Part shown: piece after piece, positions 1 to 5,703 of the stretch | How positions within the stretch are numbered: position 1 is the stretch's first letter | How the letters are laid out: the number at the start of each line of letters is the position of its first letter | Assembly: GCA_947479075.1 (NCBI GenBank) | Contig: CANJZR010000186.1 | Location: forward strand, 1-7,441 | Direction: 5' to 3' | Source of the DNA: Planctomycetaceae bacterium | Lineage (GTDB): Bacteria > Planctomycetota > Planctomycetia > Planctomycetales > Planctomycetaceae | Length of the DNA stretch: 7,441 nt | The notes under the pieces: generated by a model | The model's database searches: none | What the model saw: only the letters and a program-made list of their open reading frames with translations | What the model was told of the DNA's origin: nothing | Made by a program: the position numbers and the translations under genes

Positions 1-257
1 CCGGGAATGTTTCCCGTGACGTAGAGAGATCCCTTCGAGATTGCAGGCGAGGCGTACCCGTCGCCCAGTCCCTCGATGGTCCAGAGATGCTTAGGAGGAG
101 TCTTTTCCCAGCTTTCGAGCAGGCCAGTCTCCGCCGACTTGCCATCTCGGCCGGGGCCTCGCCATTGGGGCCAGTCGCCAGCCGCTGCCATTGATACGGT
201 CAAAGCCATCATGCCGGCACAAATGGCCTGCAACGTGTGCCACGGTCGCACAAACAT
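1..257 (-). CDS. PQQ-like beta-propeller repeat protein, secreted (N-terminal part; gene runs off the left edge)
   Basis: Eighty-five codons are visible from an ATG at 257-255, with no stop before the edge. The start is supported by AAAGGAGT at 262-269, with GGAG five bases from the ATG. Residues 1-26 form a signal peptide: MFVRPW, then a hydrophobic stretch ending in the SMAAAG cleavage region. The mature protein opens with DWPQWRGPGRDG (about 28-39), followed by GLLESW (45-50) and LWTIEGLGDGYASPAIS (58-74). This is the usual opening of the planctomycete PQQ-binding-like (BamB/quinoprotein-type) propellers, where the W-R-G-P and Y-A-S-P-A segments begin the first blades. Complete members are usually about 400-450 residues, so most of the gene lies outside the window. 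Such proteins act in the periplasm or at the surface. Few of those from planctomycetes have a known substrate, and PQQ binding should not be assumed. The gene lies 164 bases downstream of the DUF1080 gene in the same direction. Family assignment is firm; function is open. Confidence 0.85.
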   Translation of the reverse strand, partial: MFVRPWHTLQAICAGMMALTVSMAAAGDWPQWRGPGRDGKSAETGLLESWEKTPPKHLWTIEGLGDGYASPAISKGSLYVTGNIP

Positions 258-261
258 AAAC

Positions 262-269
262 ACTCCTTT
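262..269 (-). promoter_or_regulatory. Shine-Dalgarno site of the PQQ-repeat gene
   Basis: AAAGGAGT read on the minus strand, with GGAG five bases before the ATG at 257-255. It is the best ribosome-binding site in the window and fixes the start of a gene cut by the edge. Confidence 0.75.
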
Positions 270-320
270 GGAATCAGTTCAGTGAAATGCTGATTGCTGT
301 TTTGAGAGAACGCTTCTTGC

Positions 321-346
321 TGTTCCGGATTCTATGGGGCGGAACA
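321..346. repeat. Inverted repeat, 7-bp arms, between the DUF1080 and PQQ genes
   Basis: TGTTCCG (321-327) and CGGAACA (340-346) are perfect inverted arms around a 12-base loop. It lies in the leader or promoter region of the minus-strand PQQ gene, about 65 bases before its start. It could be an RNA hairpin or a protein-binding site. There is no T-run, so it is not a classical terminator. Confidence 0.35.
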
Positions 347-355
347 AGATCACAA
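329..355 (-). promoter_or_regulatory. Weak candidate sigma-70 promoter for the PQQ-repeat gene
   Basis: On the minus strand TTGTGA (355-350) and TAGAAT (334-329, five of six matches to TATAAT) are separated by 15 bases, which is short of the ideal 17. It would give a leader of about 65 bases. The -10 box falls in the loop of the inverted repeat at 321-346. The gene could equally be read through from the DUF1080 gene upstream. Confidence 0.2.
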
Positions 356-391
356 AAGGGACTTCAACGGCCCCGTACCGAGTCATCCGAA

Positions 392-407
392 CTTTCGTAC
401 TCGAAAG
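392..407. terminator. Short hairpin just after the DUF1080 stop codon
   Basis: CTTTCG-TACT-CGAAAG forms a perfect 6-bp stem with a 4-base loop, 14 bases past the DUF1080 stop codon (422-424, minus strand). No T-run follows, so any terminating role is uncertain. It may only mark the 3' end of the message or attenuate read-through into the PQQ gene. Confidence 0.3.
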
Positions 408-421
408 AAGAAATGGCAGAG

Positions 422-1216
422 TTACTTCGGATCAAGGACTAGTAACTCCACTTTACGGAAATCGAGCGGATGGCTTTCGGACTGCAGCGAGATCGTCCCG
501 TGATCCAGCATCAAGCCTCCATTCTTCTTGGCCAGCTCGCGCGCATGGGCCTCACGATCATCCAACTGAGGCTGGGTGTATTCGAGAACGACGACGCCAT
601 CGATCTTGTGACGCATGACCGTGTTGCCCCGGACTTCGGTTTCCGTCACGACCCACTGTTCGCCGTGGTAGGTCTTCGACGTGGAGCTCACGCAGTGCGG
701 CAGGAACAGTTTGCCGTTCATGACGACATTCGTGCCGGGCGTGCAGAGGTTCATCGTGTGGCGTTCGTGTGTTCCATCGCCGCCAAGGATCTGGACTTCA
801 ATCGAGGCGGGAAAGTCCTGATCCTTGGCCATCCCTTCGGGAGCTTCGCCGTGCAGCATCATGCCGCTGTTCCGCAGAGCCCAGCCGGGTCCACCGGGGC
901 ATTGTTCACCCACAAAGCGGTATTCCACCCGCAGGATGTAGTGCGAGAACTCCTTCTCATAGAACAGATGGCCGAACGTATCGTTGAACTTCTCGTAGCC
1001 GTCGTAGCGGACCTTCAGCAGACCGTCTTCCACGCGGAATGTGTTTGCGAAGTTGTCGCCGAGTTCGTGATAGCGGATCTTCGGTTTCCATCCCGTCAGA
1101 TCTTTGCCGTTGAAGAGCTGGATCCATTCCCCTTTCTTTGCGGGGTCACCCGCAGTGGAGGGGCGGGTGAAGCTGCAGAGCACAGCTGCCACAAGGAGGC
1201 AATAAGTGACACGCAT
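422..1216 (-). CDS. DUF1080 / 3-keto-disaccharide hydrolase family protein, secreted
   Basis: A 264-residue protein of the DUF1080 family (Pfam 3-keto-disaccharide hydrolase, a concanavalin-like beta-sandwich), which is greatly expanded in planctomycetes and Bacteroidetes. I chose the ATG at 1216-1214 because it begins a signal peptide, MRVTYCLLVAAVLCSF, with likely cleavage after PSTA near residue 22. The frame stays open to 1426, but that extension has no signal character and overlaps the divergent gene's start. A modest CAGG lies eight bases before the ATG. Family hallmarks are LFNGKDLTGWK (34-44), the FRVEDGLLKV strand (60-69), NSGMMLHG (116-123), ASIEVQILGG (137-146) and the closing GTISLQSESHPLDFRKVEL (240-258). 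The length matches the single-domain form. Only some members have been shown to hydrolyse 3-keto-glycosides, so the activity here is inferred from family. It likely acts in the periplasm and is followed in the same direction by the PQQ-propeller gene. Confidence 0.88.
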   Translation of the reverse strand: MRVTYCLLVAAVLCSFTRPSTAGDPAKKGEWIQLFNGKDLTGWKPKIRYHELGDNFANTFRVEDGLLKVRYDGYEKFNDTFGHLFYEKEFSHYILRVEYRFVGEQCPGGPGWALRNSGMMLHGEAPEGMAKDQDFPASIEVQILGGDGTHERHTMNLCTPGTNVVMNGKLFLPHCVSSTSKTYHGEQWVVTETEVRGNTVMRHKIDGVVVLEYTQPQLDDREAHARELAKKNGGLMLDHGTISLQSESHPLDFRKVELLVLDPK

Positions 1217-1279
1217 GGCAAACCTGACTGGTGTTGATTGAAAGTGTCGGACGATGCCAGACGCTGGATGGAATCGCGT

Positions 1280-1308
1280 TTGACATTGGTCGGCATTCTG
1301 CCAATAAA
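1280..1308 (+). promoter_or_regulatory. Sigma-70-type promoter for the HisA-like gene
   Basis: A perfect TTGACA (-35, 1280-1285) is followed after exactly 17 bases by AATAAA (-10, 1303-1308, four of six matches to TATAAT). It predicts a leader of about 85 bases before the ATG at 1401. This is the best promoter match I found in the window. The spacer carries an inverted repeat, ATTGG-N11-CCAAT. Confidence 0.5.
1285..1305. repeat. Inverted repeat ATTGG-N11-CCAAT inside the promoter spacer
   Basis: ATTGG (1285-1289) and CCAAT (1301-1305) are perfect arms spaced 11 bases apart, so their centres lie 16 bases apart. They run from the last base of the -35 box to the first bases of the -10 box of the promoter at 1280-1308. 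That placement suits a repressor operator, but arms of five bases can arise by chance. Confidence 0.3.
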
Positions 1309-1400
1309 GCAGGTCGAATCCAACCCTCGTTGATGAGGCGCCTGGTGAGGTGTGCCCCTGCGGTGGGTTTACGGGGGCCTCATGTTCGTTCAGGAATGCC

Positions 1401-2129
1401 ATGCAACTCATCCCCGTGCTCGACATCTTAAATGGCGTGGTCGTGCGCGGTGTGGCGGGTCGGCGGGACCAGTATTGTCCGATAGAGAGTTGTCTGACTG
1501 AGTCGGTCCAGGGACTCGACGTGGCCCGCGCGATCCAGAGTGCGTTCGCATGGAATGAATTCTATGTCGCCGATCTCGACGCCATTCTGCATGGGCGTCC
1601 GAATGTGGCGCTTTATCGGGATCTAATCGCAAAAGGACTAAGTCTGTCGATCGATGCCGGGATTTCCACGGTGCCGCGGGTACTGGAATTACTTGCGATG
1701 GGAGCGACCCGGGTCATCGTCGGGCTGGAGTCGTGCCCCACACCAGCTGCGCTGCGTGAGATTGTCGCGAGCGTACCCCGCGGTCAGATCGTCTTTTCAC
1801 TGGATCTGAAAGGGGGCGTACCCCTCGCGTCATCGGCGTGGGGGAACGATCCAGATGCGATCGCAGCCGAAGCCATACGCTGCGGAGTGACTCAACTGAT
1901 CGTGCTTGACCTGGCGGGGGTCGGGACTGGAGCCGGTGTACCGACAATCCCGCTCTGTCGGCGTTTGAGAGCAACTTACGGGACGGCCATCGAAATCGTG
2001 ACCGGAGGGGGAGTGCGAGGAACAGAAGACCTCGAACTCCTGAGGCAGTCAGGGATCGATGGAGTGCTGCTCGCTTCCGTTCTCCACCAGCCGGGTTTCC
2101 AGCTTGGCGAAGAGTGGTTGGCCAGCTAA
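1401..2129 (+). CDS. HisA/HisF-family TIM-barrel protein (HisA paralogue of unknown substrate)
   Basis: A 242-residue (beta/alpha)8 barrel of the HisA/HisF superfamily. The ATG at 1401 is chosen over the open frame back to 1350 because MQLIPVLD is the normal HisA beginning and AGGA lies five bases upstream. The two acidic positions used by HisA are present: Asp8 in IPVLDIL and Asp135 in FSLDLKGG, with Trp147 after the second. The C-terminal phosphate loop is intact as TGGGVRG (201-207). The N-terminal loop, GGGIR in true HisA, is here IDAGIS (84-89). IPVLD, NGVVVRGVAGRRDQY (11-25), FYVADLDAI (54-62) and VLDLAGVGTGAG (168-179) resemble the HisA/HisF-related family known from methanogens, methylotrophs and planctomycetes better than histidine-pathway HisA. 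Its reaction is unestablished. A link to tetrahydromethanopterin-type C1 metabolism is inference from the taxa that carry it. It stands alone, with its own promoter and no his genes nearby. Confidence 0.8.
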   Translation: MQLIPVLDILNGVVVRGVAGRRDQYCPIESCLTESVQGLDVARAIQSAFAWNEFYVADLDAILHGRPNVALYRDLIAKGLSLSIDAGISTVPRVLELLAMGATRVIVGLESCPTPAALREIVASVPRGQIVFSLDLKGGVPLASSAWGNDPDAIAAEAIRCGVTQLIVLDLAGVGTGAGVPTIPLCRRLRATYGTAIEIVTGGGVRGTEDLELLRQSGIDGVLLASVLHQPGFQLGEEWLAS

Positions 2130-2131
2130 GG

Positions 2132-2172
2132 GGAGGGCAGGGAGGACCAACACGCCCGTTCCCTGCCCCTCC
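2132..2172. terminator. Hairpin between convergent genes, possible bidirectional terminator
   Basis: GGAGGGCAGGGA (2132-2143) pairs with TCCCTGCCCCTCC (2160-2172): nine perfect pairs next to the loop, one bulged C at 2169, then three more pairs. The loop is 16 bases. It begins two bases after the HisA-like stop and ends 17 bases before the stop codon of the converging lipoprotein gene, so it could serve both transcripts. Neither side has a T-run. Confidence 0.45.
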
Positions 2173-2188
2173 GTTGAACGCTGACAGA

Positions 2189-2668
2189 TTACAGGCCAGC
2201 GGGTGCCTTGATCTTCTTATTGATCTTCTTGGCCAGCATGAAGGTCTTGCGAGCTTCTGCTTTCTTGCCCGATTTCAGCTGAAAGGTTGCTTTGAGGACA
2301 TAGATCTCATCGGCCTTGGTCGGCGAGTCCGCGTTTTCCAGAAACACCAGATCCTCCTCCGCTCCTGCCAGATCTCCCGACTCAATGCGAGCCTGGGTTC
2401 GGGCGATGCGTGCATCTTCAATTTGGCTGCCGTCGAGGAGATTCGACTCGATCGCTGCCGTGGCGGAGCTCTCTGCAGTCTTCCAATCCTTGTCTTCCAC
2501 GGCCTTGTTAACACTAGACAGCAATTCGGTAGCCTTCGCGGGATCGACGGTCGGTCCGCCCGATGCACCGCATCCGCTCATCACAAGTACCAGGGCGAGG
2601 CTGGTTACGATGCCGTGCCACGATTGGCCGAGGCGAGTGGGCGCGGAAATGGCATGCGTTGAAAACAT
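2189..2668 (-). CDS. Small lipoprotein with TPR-like helical repeats
   Basis: A 159-residue protein starting at the ATG 2668-2666, with GGAG about ten bases upstream. There is no other usable Met before the lipobox. Residues 1-32 are a type II signal peptide: a basic N-region containing R12, a hydrophobic core SLALVLV, then the lipobox MSGC with the lipidated Cys at 33. The mature part is almost wholly helical and reads as two to three TPR-like hairpins: ELLSSVNKAVEDKDWKTAES (about 48-67), ARIARTQARIESGDLAGAEE, and YVLKATFQLKSGKKAEARKT near the end, with the small/aromatic spacing typical of TPRs. The C-terminus is lysine-rich (AKKINKKIKAP). It likely scaffolds protein contacts in the periplasm. 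No specific partner is recognisable. It converges on the HisA-like gene and diverges from the GCS2 gene. Confidence 0.78.
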   Translation of the reverse strand: MFSTHAISAPTRLGQSWHGIVTSLALVLVMSGCGASGGPTVDPAKATELLSSVNKAVEDKDWKTAESSATAAIESNLLDGSQIEDARIARTQARIESGDLAGAEEDLVFLENADSPTKADEIYVLKATFQLKSGKKAEARKTFMLAKKINKKIKAPAGL

Positions 2669-3004
2669 CGAGTTTTGACTCCAGGAGGAGGATGGTGGGC
2701 AGCGAGATTCTGTGTCAGGAGTTCATCGCAGTCTGGTCGGCGAACGATTGGCCGCTGAGTGTGATGCGAAACACCCCTGTACACATTTCACGCTTGGATC
2801 ATTAAGAATTGAGGAACATTCCATGAAAATGGGAGAGAGGAGAGGTGAACGCCAACCCCGGGAACGCAGTTGTCGAGGCGATCTCGCACGAGATGGCAGT
2901 GTTCAAACGACATCTGGGCGCAAAGATGGGAATTGACCTACGATCCATCCCTATCAAGGGTTGTGAACGGCCCTCCGTCTGTGTCCAGCTGCTGAGTCTG
3001 CTCT
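2669..3004. other. Divergent intergenic region between the lipoprotein and GCS2 genes
   Basis: 336 bases must hold the promoters of both flanking genes. On the minus strand TTTTCA and CTTAAT, 17 bases apart in the segment around 2800-2830, match the sigma-70 boxes four of six each. On the plus strand TTGACC at about 2935 has no well-spaced -10. A perfect palindrome lies at 2881-2894. A purine-rich tract, GGGAGAGAGGAGAGG, occurs near 2830-2845. Short frames run through the region (GTG at 2845, ATG at 2823), but none has recognisable protein character. Confidence 0.4.
2881..2894. repeat. Palindrome ATCTCG-CA-CGAGAT in the divergent region
   Basis: A 14-base inverted repeat, ATCTCG and CGAGAT around a two-base centre, 111 bases before the GCS2-like start. 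The size and symmetry fit a dimeric regulator site. Read as RNA it would be a 5-bp stem with a 4-base loop. No second copy is seen nearby. Confidence 0.3.
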
Positions 3005-4252
3005 ATGTCGTCTGCTCCGCTGTCATTGTTCTCCGCCTTCGGGATCGAACTTGAGTACATGCTTGTCGATGCCCAATCTCTCGACGTTCGCCCGATCGCG
3101 GATCAGGTGATGCAGCTCGAGGCCGGGAAGCAGGTCTCGGATGTCGAGTTCGAAGACATCAGCTGGTCGAACGAACTGGTACTGCATGTTCTGGAGCTGA
3201 AGACCACCGATCCAGCTCCAGCACTGGCTCCGATTGCCGACCAGATGCAGGCCCAGGTTCGGCGCGTCAACGAACTGGCTGGGCAGCTGGGAGCCAGACT
3301 CATGCCGACTGCGATGCATCCGTGGATGGACCCGTTCAAAGAGATGAAGTTGTGGCCGCATGACTACAGCCCGGTCTATGAATGCTTCAACCGAATCTTT
3401 GATTGTCGCGGTCACGGTTGGGCCAACCTGCAGAGCATGCACATCAACCTGCCGTTCGCCAACGACGAAGAGTTCGGAAAGCTGCATGCGGCTGTGCGTT
3501 TAGTGTTACCACTCCTGCCAGCACTGGCGGCCAGTTCCCCGTTCATGGAAGGGCAGCTCACGGGGCAACTCGACAGCCGGTTGGAGACGTACCGTCTGAA
3601 CTCCCGCAAGATTCCGTCCATCGCCGGGCGCGTGATTCCTGAGCGGGCATTCACGCAGGCGGAATACGACGCGATGATTTTTGAACCGATGTTCCGCGAC
3701 ATTGCGCCGCATGATCCGGAAGGGATCCTGCAGGATGAGTTTCTGAACGCTCGCGGAGCGATTGCCCGGTTCACCCGGGGATCAATCGAGATTCGGGTGA
3801 TCGATCTGCAGGAGTGCCCCGCCGCTGACCTGGCGATTGCCCGGCTCGTGGTCGATGTGCTGAAGCGACTTGTCGGCGAAGCGTGGACTCCGACCGAGGA
3901 TCAACAGCTGATCGAGATCGAGCCGCTGGAGGCAGTCTTCTTGGACGCCATCGTGCGCGGGGACGAAGCCGTGATCCGAGATCGAGGTCTGTTGTCGCAG
4001 TTTGGCATCCACGGAGAAGACGAGTTGTCGCTCAGGGAACTCTGGCAATATCTCGCAGACCATCCAGCAGATGAGGGCCTGCGACCTGGTGGTGCCGCCT
4101 ATGGACCACTGCGAACAATCCTCAACGAAGGCCCGCTGGCTCGCCGGTTGTGTCGACACTTCCGAACAGTACCAACTCATCAAGAACTCCGTGGTGTATA
4201 CGGCGAGCTGAGTGAGTGCCTCCAGAACGGCGAACTCTGGACGGGACCGTAA
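3005..4252 (+). CDS. Glutamate-cysteine ligase family protein (GCS2 type)
   Basis: A 415-residue protein of the GCS2 family (glutamine-synthetase-like fold), whose members join glutamate to an amine, classically cysteine, using ATP. The start must be the ATG at 3005, because an in-frame TGA lies at 2993-2995 and the family's first motif appears ten residues in. No clear Shine-Dalgarno precedes it. Visible motifs: FGIELEYMLVD (12-22), whose Glu15 and Glu17 are in the position of the metal-binding acids of the family; WANLQSMHINLPF (139-151), with the conserved His146 and Asn148; DSRLETYRLNS (190-200); and ARFTRGSIEIRVIDLQECP (254-272), the arginine-rich C-terminal active-site strand. Length is typical. 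It is cytoplasmic, with no signal peptide. The substrate amine is uncertain: no glutathione synthetase is in view, and YbdK-type relatives have weak or different activity. I therefore give no gsh symbol. It is monocistronic and followed by three hairpins. Confidence 0.82.
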   Translation: MSSAPLSLFSAFGIELEYMLVDAQSLDVRPIADQVMQLEAGKQVSDVEFEDISWSNELVLHVLELKTTDPAPALAPIADQMQAQVRRVNELAGQLGARLMPTAMHPWMDPFKEMKLWPHDYSPVYECFNRIFDCRGHGWANLQSMHINLPFANDEEFGKLHAAVRLVLPLLPALAASSPFMEGQLTGQLDSRLETYRLNSRKIPSIAGRVIPERAFTQAEYDAMIFEPMFRDIAPHDPEGILQDEFLNARGAIARFTRGSIEIRVIDLQECPAADLAIARLVVDVLKRLVGEAWTPTEDQQLIEIEPLEAVFLDAIVRGDEAVIRDRGLLSQFGIHGEDELSLRELWQYLADHPADEGLRPGGAAYGPLRTILNEGPLARRLCRHFRTVPTHQELRGVYGELSECLQNGELWTGP

Positions 4253-4337
4253 GATCGCAGCTGCGCAGGTGACCTGGCAATGCATATCGCGTTCTCAGAG
4301 CAAGGTTGCCCAAGCAGCGGACACCGATGATTGGTTC

Positions 4338-4357
4338 TTGTGCATCTGTGTGCACAA
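4338..4357 (+). repeat. Hairpin 1 after the GCS2 gene
   Basis: TTGTGCA (4338-4344) and TGCACAA (4351-4357) form a perfect 7-bp stem with a 6-base loop, 86 bases past the GCS2 stop. Four bases separate it from the next hairpin. Confidence 0.45.
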
Positions 4358-4361
4358 TGCG

Positions 4362-4415
4362 TCTCGGATTCTCGTTCGATCGATGAAATCCGAGAAGATT
4401 TGGCGAGCGTTTTTT
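4362..4415 (+). terminator. Hairpin 2 with a downstream T-run, candidate terminator of the GCS2 gene
   Basis: TCTCGGATT (4362-4370) pairs perfectly with AATCCGAGA (4387-4395), nine base pairs. The 16-base loop contains the palindrome TCGATCGA. Six Ts follow at 4410-4415, but 14 bases separate them from the stem, too far for a classical intrinsic terminator. Together with the hairpin at 4338-4357 it most likely marks the 3' end of the GCS2 transcript. Confidence 0.4.
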
Positions 4416-4494
4416 CACATCCGGATCGTTATTCCAGCGCTGTTTATTTCGGATGGCATGAATGTTGATGTGTAGTCTGGTTGGAGATCGTGAC

Positions 4495-4520
4495 TGAGTT
4501 GCTGTGTATGTGGCAACTCA
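4495..4520 (+). repeat. Hairpin 3, in the probable DUF1559 leader or promoter region
   Basis: TGAGTTGC (4495-4502) and GCAACTCA (4513-4520) are perfect 8-base inverted arms around a 10-base loop, 130 bases before the DUF1559 start. It could be an operator or an RNA element in a long leader. Confidence 0.4.
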
Positions 4521-4638
4521 AAGCGCCGCACGATTGATAGCCATGATCATTTCATTCGCAGCGTCCCTGCTCGCTTTTGCGTCCGGCCTGAAAAGTGGCC
4601 GAGCGATGTGTGCGTCGTGATTTCCTGATTCTCTTTCC

Positions 4639-4642
4639 GGAG
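4639..4642 (+). promoter_or_regulatory. Shine-Dalgarno site of the DUF1559 gene
   Basis: GGAG seven bases upstream of the ATG at 4650. The spacing is ideal and supports that start, which also places the pilin processing motif correctly at the N-terminus. Confidence 0.65.
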
Positions 4643-4649
4643 TACAGCT

Positions 4650-5648
4650 ATGGTACGTCGACGTGGGTTTACGTTGATTGAGTTGTTGGTGGTGATTGCG
4701 ATTATTGCTGTGCTGATTGCACTGCTTTTGCCTGCCGTCCAGCAGGCTCGCGAGGCTGCTCGTCGCTCAACGTGCAAGAACAATCTGAAGCAGGTGGGAC
4801 TCGCGTTTCACAACTACCATGACACCTACAACATGTTTTCCATCGGGGCTCAGAATCCGCTGTATCAGGCCAACTGGAGAGCATCGATTCTGCCGTATCT
4901 CGATCAGGGACCGCTGTACAACCAGCTGACTCAAACTCCAGCCAATGGACGTGGTTACAACACCTTCAACGACTGGACTGGAGATGGGGGATATGGAACG
5001 GGGGCTGGGTCCAATGTGGCGCTCAACAATGCGATGGTCGCGGGGTACAAATGCCCTTCGAGTACAACGAGTGCATTTTATGTCGGTATCGCAGACGGTA
5101 CTTCCCCAGGACAGAAAGCTCCTGATGTGGGAATGACTATGGACTACGTCGGGATCGGAGGAGCGTTCGACAGTTCGGTTGCTGCAGGCACCGCCCCCTA
5201 CAACACCTCGGCCGTCGATAATATCTATTACGGAGCGATGGGACAGAATGGTCTGCTGCAGATCGGGAAAGCGGTGGGCATGCGTGATGCGACAGATGGA
5301 ACGTCGAACACCATCATGGTTGGAGAAGATTCAGGGACGATAGCCAATGTGGATCGTCGCAAGAACCTGTCTGGGGGCTGGGCTGGGCATCGTGGCGTGT
5401 CCACCTCAGGCGGGTCAGGCTACGGTGGAGGGGGCGTTATCACTGTTCGCTACGGCTCCAATCCGAAGACTGCTCCGTCCTACTCGGGATCTGGCTTTAA
5501 CAACGGTCCGCTCACCTCGTTCCATGTGGGCGGGGTTCATGCTCTGTTAGGAGATGGATCCGTTCGCTTTCTCTCGGACTCGATGAACTTCACCACCTTG
5601 CTCAGCTTGGCCGCCATCAGTGATGGGCAGGTCGTGGGCGAGTTCTAG
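4650..5648 (+). CDS. DUF1559 family type IV pilin-like (pseudopilin) protein with H-X9-DG motif
   Basis: A 332-residue protein of the DUF1559 family, hugely expanded in planctomycetes. The N-terminus is a class III (prepilin) signal: MVRRRG, then FTLIELLVVIAII. Peptidase cleavage is expected between Gly6 and Phe7, with the conserved Glu at +5 (Glu11). The hydrophobic helix runs to about residue 30, followed by the family's AVQQAREAARRSTCKNNLKQ segment (29-48). Further hallmarks are FHNYHDTY (53-60), RDATDGTSNTIMVGE (212-226) and, near the end, HVGGVHALLGDGSVRFLSD (292-310), where His292, nine residues and Asp-Gly form the H-X9-DG motif. A glycine/serine-rich stretch (241-264) precedes it. Length is typical. 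These proteins are thought to be exported pseudopilin-like envelope components, and their individual roles are largely unknown. The downstream small lipoprotein gene is a usual partner. A strong hairpin separates the two. Confidence 0.93.
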   Translation: MVRRRGFTLIELLVVIAIIAVLIALLLPAVQQAREAARRSTCKNNLKQVGLAFHNYHDTYNMFSIGAQNPLYQANWRASILPYLDQGPLYNQLTQTPANGRGYNTFNDWTGDGGYGTGAGSNVALNNAMVAGYKCPSSTTSAFYVGIADGTSPGQKAPDVGMTMDYVGIGGAFDSSVAAGTAPYNTSAVDNIYYGAMGQNGLLQIGKAVGMRDATDGTSNTIMVGEDSGTIANVDRRKNLSGGWAGHRGVSTSGGSGYGGGGVITVRYGSNPKTAPSYSGSGFNNGPLTSFHVGGVHALLGDGSVRFLSDSMNFTTLLSLAAISDGQVVGEF

Positions 5649-5703
5649 GATGGCGCTGGGTCGCCTGTCAGAGCCAGTCTGGCTGTCTGGTTCTAATTCA
5701 CTT

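Larger units (their letters stand above)
4253..4649. other. 397-base non-coding stretch rich in hairpins
   Basis: No frame here has protein character. It contains two adjacent perfect hairpins (4338-4357 and 4362-4395), a T6 run (4410-4415), a third perfect hairpin (4495-4520), a palindrome ATGATCAT near 4543, and CGGCC-N8-GGCCG (4584-4601). The left part probably ends the GCS2 transcript. The right part must hold the promoter and leader of the DUF1559 gene, but I found no convincing -35/-10 pair. Confidence 0.45.

Noticed and set aside
76..285. Plus-strand frame opposite the PQQ-repeat gene
   Set aside because: The minus strand here encodes a clear signal peptide and the W-R-G-P-G signature with an excellent ribosome-binding site, so the plus frame is a shadow.
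470..1237. Long 255-codon open frame on the plus strand opposite the DUF1080 gene
   Set aside because: It is antisense to a well-supported gene over almost its whole length, its translation has no recognisable domain or signal, and long antisense frames are common where third positions are GC-rich.
1217..1400. Promoter for the DUF1080 gene on the minus strand
   Set aside because: The best pair found (TTGGAT and CAGAAT, 17 bases apart) matches only three and four of six positions, too weak to annotate.
1217..1426. 70-codon N-terminal extension of the DUF1080 frame
   Set aside because: It would bury the signal peptide, has no family similarity, and would overlap the start of the divergent HisA-like gene and its promoter.
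2845..3054. Possible 69-codon gene starting at GTG after a purine-rich tract and overlapping the GCS2 start
   Set aside because: The purine tract sits too close for a good Shine-Dalgarno, the protein has no recognisable character, and it overlaps a solid gene by 50 bases. It could be a leader peptide, but nothing supports that.
3782..4285. 167-codon minus-strand frame opposite the 3' half of the GCS2 gene
   Set aside because: It is a shadow of the coding frame with no domain signal and no plausible upstream elements.
4212..4475. 87-codon frame in the gap after the GCS2 gene
   Set aside because: It begins inside the GCS2 gene, crosses both hairpins and has no protein-like pattern.
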